Assembly: GCA_034678415.1 (NCBI GenBank)
Contig: JAXDBV010000244.1
Span: 1 to 8,130, forward strand
From: JAXDBV01 sp034678415
GTDB lineage: Bacteria; Bacteroidota; Bacteroidia; Bacteroidales; VadinHA17
Length of the DNA stretch: 8,130 bases
Direction: 5' to 3'
In this document: positions 7,100-8,130 of the stretch, in pieces
Numbering within the stretch: the first letter of the stretch is position 1
Layout: the number at the start of each line of letters is the position of its first letter
Program-made: the position numbers and the translations under genes
Notes under the pieces: model-generated
What the model saw: the letters and a program-made list of their open reading frames with translations, nothing else
Told to the model about the DNA's origin: nothing
Databases searched by the model: none

Positions 7100-7158
7100 T
7101 TTGCCGTGTAAATGTTGATCGATATCATTTCTTTGACGGCAGAATTGGACTATTTTAG
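7100..7158 (+). promoter_or_regulatory. Possible serC promoter region
   Basis: Two near-consensus -7 elements are present, each with one mismatch to TAnnTTTG: TTTCTTTG (7128-7135) and TATTTTAG (7151-7158). TTTG at 7100-7103 lies 24 bases before the first, and TTTG at 7132-7135 lies 15 bases before the second; neither spacing is ideal. An A-rich leader follows up to the serC ATG. The 137-base gap and the gcvT hairpin suggest serC has its own promoter, but the exact element is uncertain. Confidence 0.3.
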
Positions 7159-7193
7159 TTAAAAATAAGAACATACCAAAAACCAAAAATTAT

Positions 7194-8130
7194 ATGAAAA
7201 AGCACATTTTTAATCCCGGACCCTGCAAACTTCCTCAACCGGTTCTTGAGAAAGTTGCAAAGGCCACACTTGAACTTGATGACATCGGGCAATCCATTAT
7301 GGAAGTATCTCACCGGGGCAAGGAATTCACCGCAATCATGGAGAATGCCAGGAACCTGCTGAAGGAGTTACTGGGAGTGCCCGAAGGATATTCAGTATTG
7401 TACCTGGGCGGAGGTGCCAGCCTTCAGTTTGCACAAATACCCATGAATTTCCTGCGGACGAAAGCAGCCTACCTGAATACCGGTACCTGGGCCAAAAAGG
7501 CTATCAAGGAAGCAAAACTGGCTGGTACAGTTGAAATAGTGGCAACATCGGAAGATAAAAACTTCTCATATATTCCCAAGAACTATACGATCCCGGCAGA
7601 TGCGGATTATTTTCATATCACTTCCAATAATACCATTGAAGGAACAGAGATTTTTAAGGATCCCGATTCCCCCGTCCCCCTTATCGCCGACATGTCAGCC
7701 GATATACTCAGCCGCCCCGTTGATATATCAAAGTACGCCCTGATCTATGGCGGCGCACAGAAAAACATGGGGCCGGCGGGTGTCACCATTGTGATCATCA
7801 GAGATGATATGCTGAAAAGAATGACCGACAGGACGGTTCCTGTTATCCTCCGTTACGATTCGCAAATTACCGAGGGTTCCATGTACAATACCCCACCCTG
7901 CGTAAATGTGTATACCGTCCTCGAGACTCTCAAATGGGTGAAGGAGAACGGTGGTGTGAAGAACATGGAGGCGCGGGCACAGGCACGTGCCGACCTGCTC
8001 TACAACGCCATTGACTCAAGCAGTATCTTCACATGCCCAGTGGTGAAGGAAGACAGATCAAGGATGAACATTGTGTTTGTTCTGAAAGATGCGTATAAGG
8101 AACATGAGGAACCGTTCCTGAAATTCGTTG
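7194..8130 (+). CDS. serC: SerC, phosphoserine aminotransferase (3' end outside window)
   Basis: The first 312 residues are present and open to the window edge; the family is usually about 355-365 residues, so roughly 45-50 are missing. This PLP enzyme transfers the amino group of glutamate to 3-phosphohydroxypyruvate to give O-phosphoserine, the second step of serine synthesis, and often also acts in pyridoxal-phosphate synthesis. Motifs seen: NPGPCKLP (7-14), MEVSHRGKEF (36-45), GGGASLQFAQIPMNF (72-86), GTWAKKAIKEAK (97-108) with W99 expected to stack on PLP, NNTIEGTEI (145-153), IADMSADILSRP (164-175) with D166 expected to contact the pyridine nitrogen, GGAQKNMGPAG (186-196) with K190 as the Schiff-base lysine, GSMYNTPP and RSRMN. 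The ATG at 7194 gives the standard N-terminus and follows an A-rich leader. Gene order with gcvT fits serine/glycine metabolism. In many Bacteroidota serA follows serC; that is beyond this window. Confidence 0.97.
   Translation, partial: MKKHIFNPGPCKLPQPVLEKVAKATLELDDIGQSIMEVSHRGKEFTAIMENARNLLKELLGVPEGYSVLYLGGGASLQFAQIPMNFLRTKAAYLNTGTWAKKAIKEAKLAGTVEIVATSEDKNFSYIPKNYTIPADADYFHITSNNTIEGTEIFKDPDSPVPLIADMSADILSRPVDISKYALIYGGAQKNMGPAGVTIVIIRDDMLKRMTDRTVPVILRYDSQITEGSMYNTPPCVNVYTVLETLKWVKENGGVKNMEARAQARADLLYNAIDSSSIFTCPVVKEDRSRMNIVFVLKDAYKEHEEPFLKFV

Noticed and set aside
1..8130. CRISPR array, insertion sequence, tRNA/rRNA or a defence/accessory island
   Set aside because: No regularly spaced repeats, terminal inverted repeats, transposase motifs or cloverleaf-like sequences were seen; the genes are core functions in intact frames.

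Overview
The window looks like chromosomal DNA of a member of the Bacteroidota. Three things point there: an outer-membrane protein with the TPR / PD40 propeller / CNA-B-like / OmpA_C architecture that is common in that phylum, start codons preceded by A/T-rich leaders mostly without Shine-Dalgarno sequences, and a perfect TAnnTTTG (Bacteroidota sigma-factor -7 type) element in front of gcvT. I cannot place it to genus. I saw no mobile elements, CRISPR arrays, tRNA or rRNA genes, and no broken genes.

Layout. A complete clpB (disaggregase, + strand, 111-2702) is followed by a hairpin that can terminate transcription entering from the opposite strand. Next come two small genes on the - strand, an Hpt phosphotransfer protein (3092-3451) and a STAS-domain protein (2733-3083), separated by 8 bases and read Hpt first. 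A 251-base divergent intergenic region with several short symmetrical and repeated motifs separates this pair from a large + strand gene (3703-5784) for a secreted PorE-like OmpA-family protein. After a 183-base spacer holding a hairpin and a good promoter comes gcvT (5968-7056), then a 137-base spacer, then serC (7194 to the window edge, 3' end missing).

How the genes fit together. clpB is protein quality control. The Hpt/STAS pair looks like a signalling module that lacks its own kinase, receiver and phosphatase here, so its partners must be encoded elsewhere. The OmpA-family protein should sit in the periplasm and hold peptidoglycan. gcvT and serC both belong to serine/glycine/one-carbon metabolism: SerC makes phosphoserine, the precursor of serine and, through GlyA, glycine, while GcvT is the aminomethyl-transfer subunit of the glycine cleavage system. 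Most of the window is ordinary core genome. The least conventional parts are the orphan Hpt-STAS pair and the divergent regulatory region beside it.
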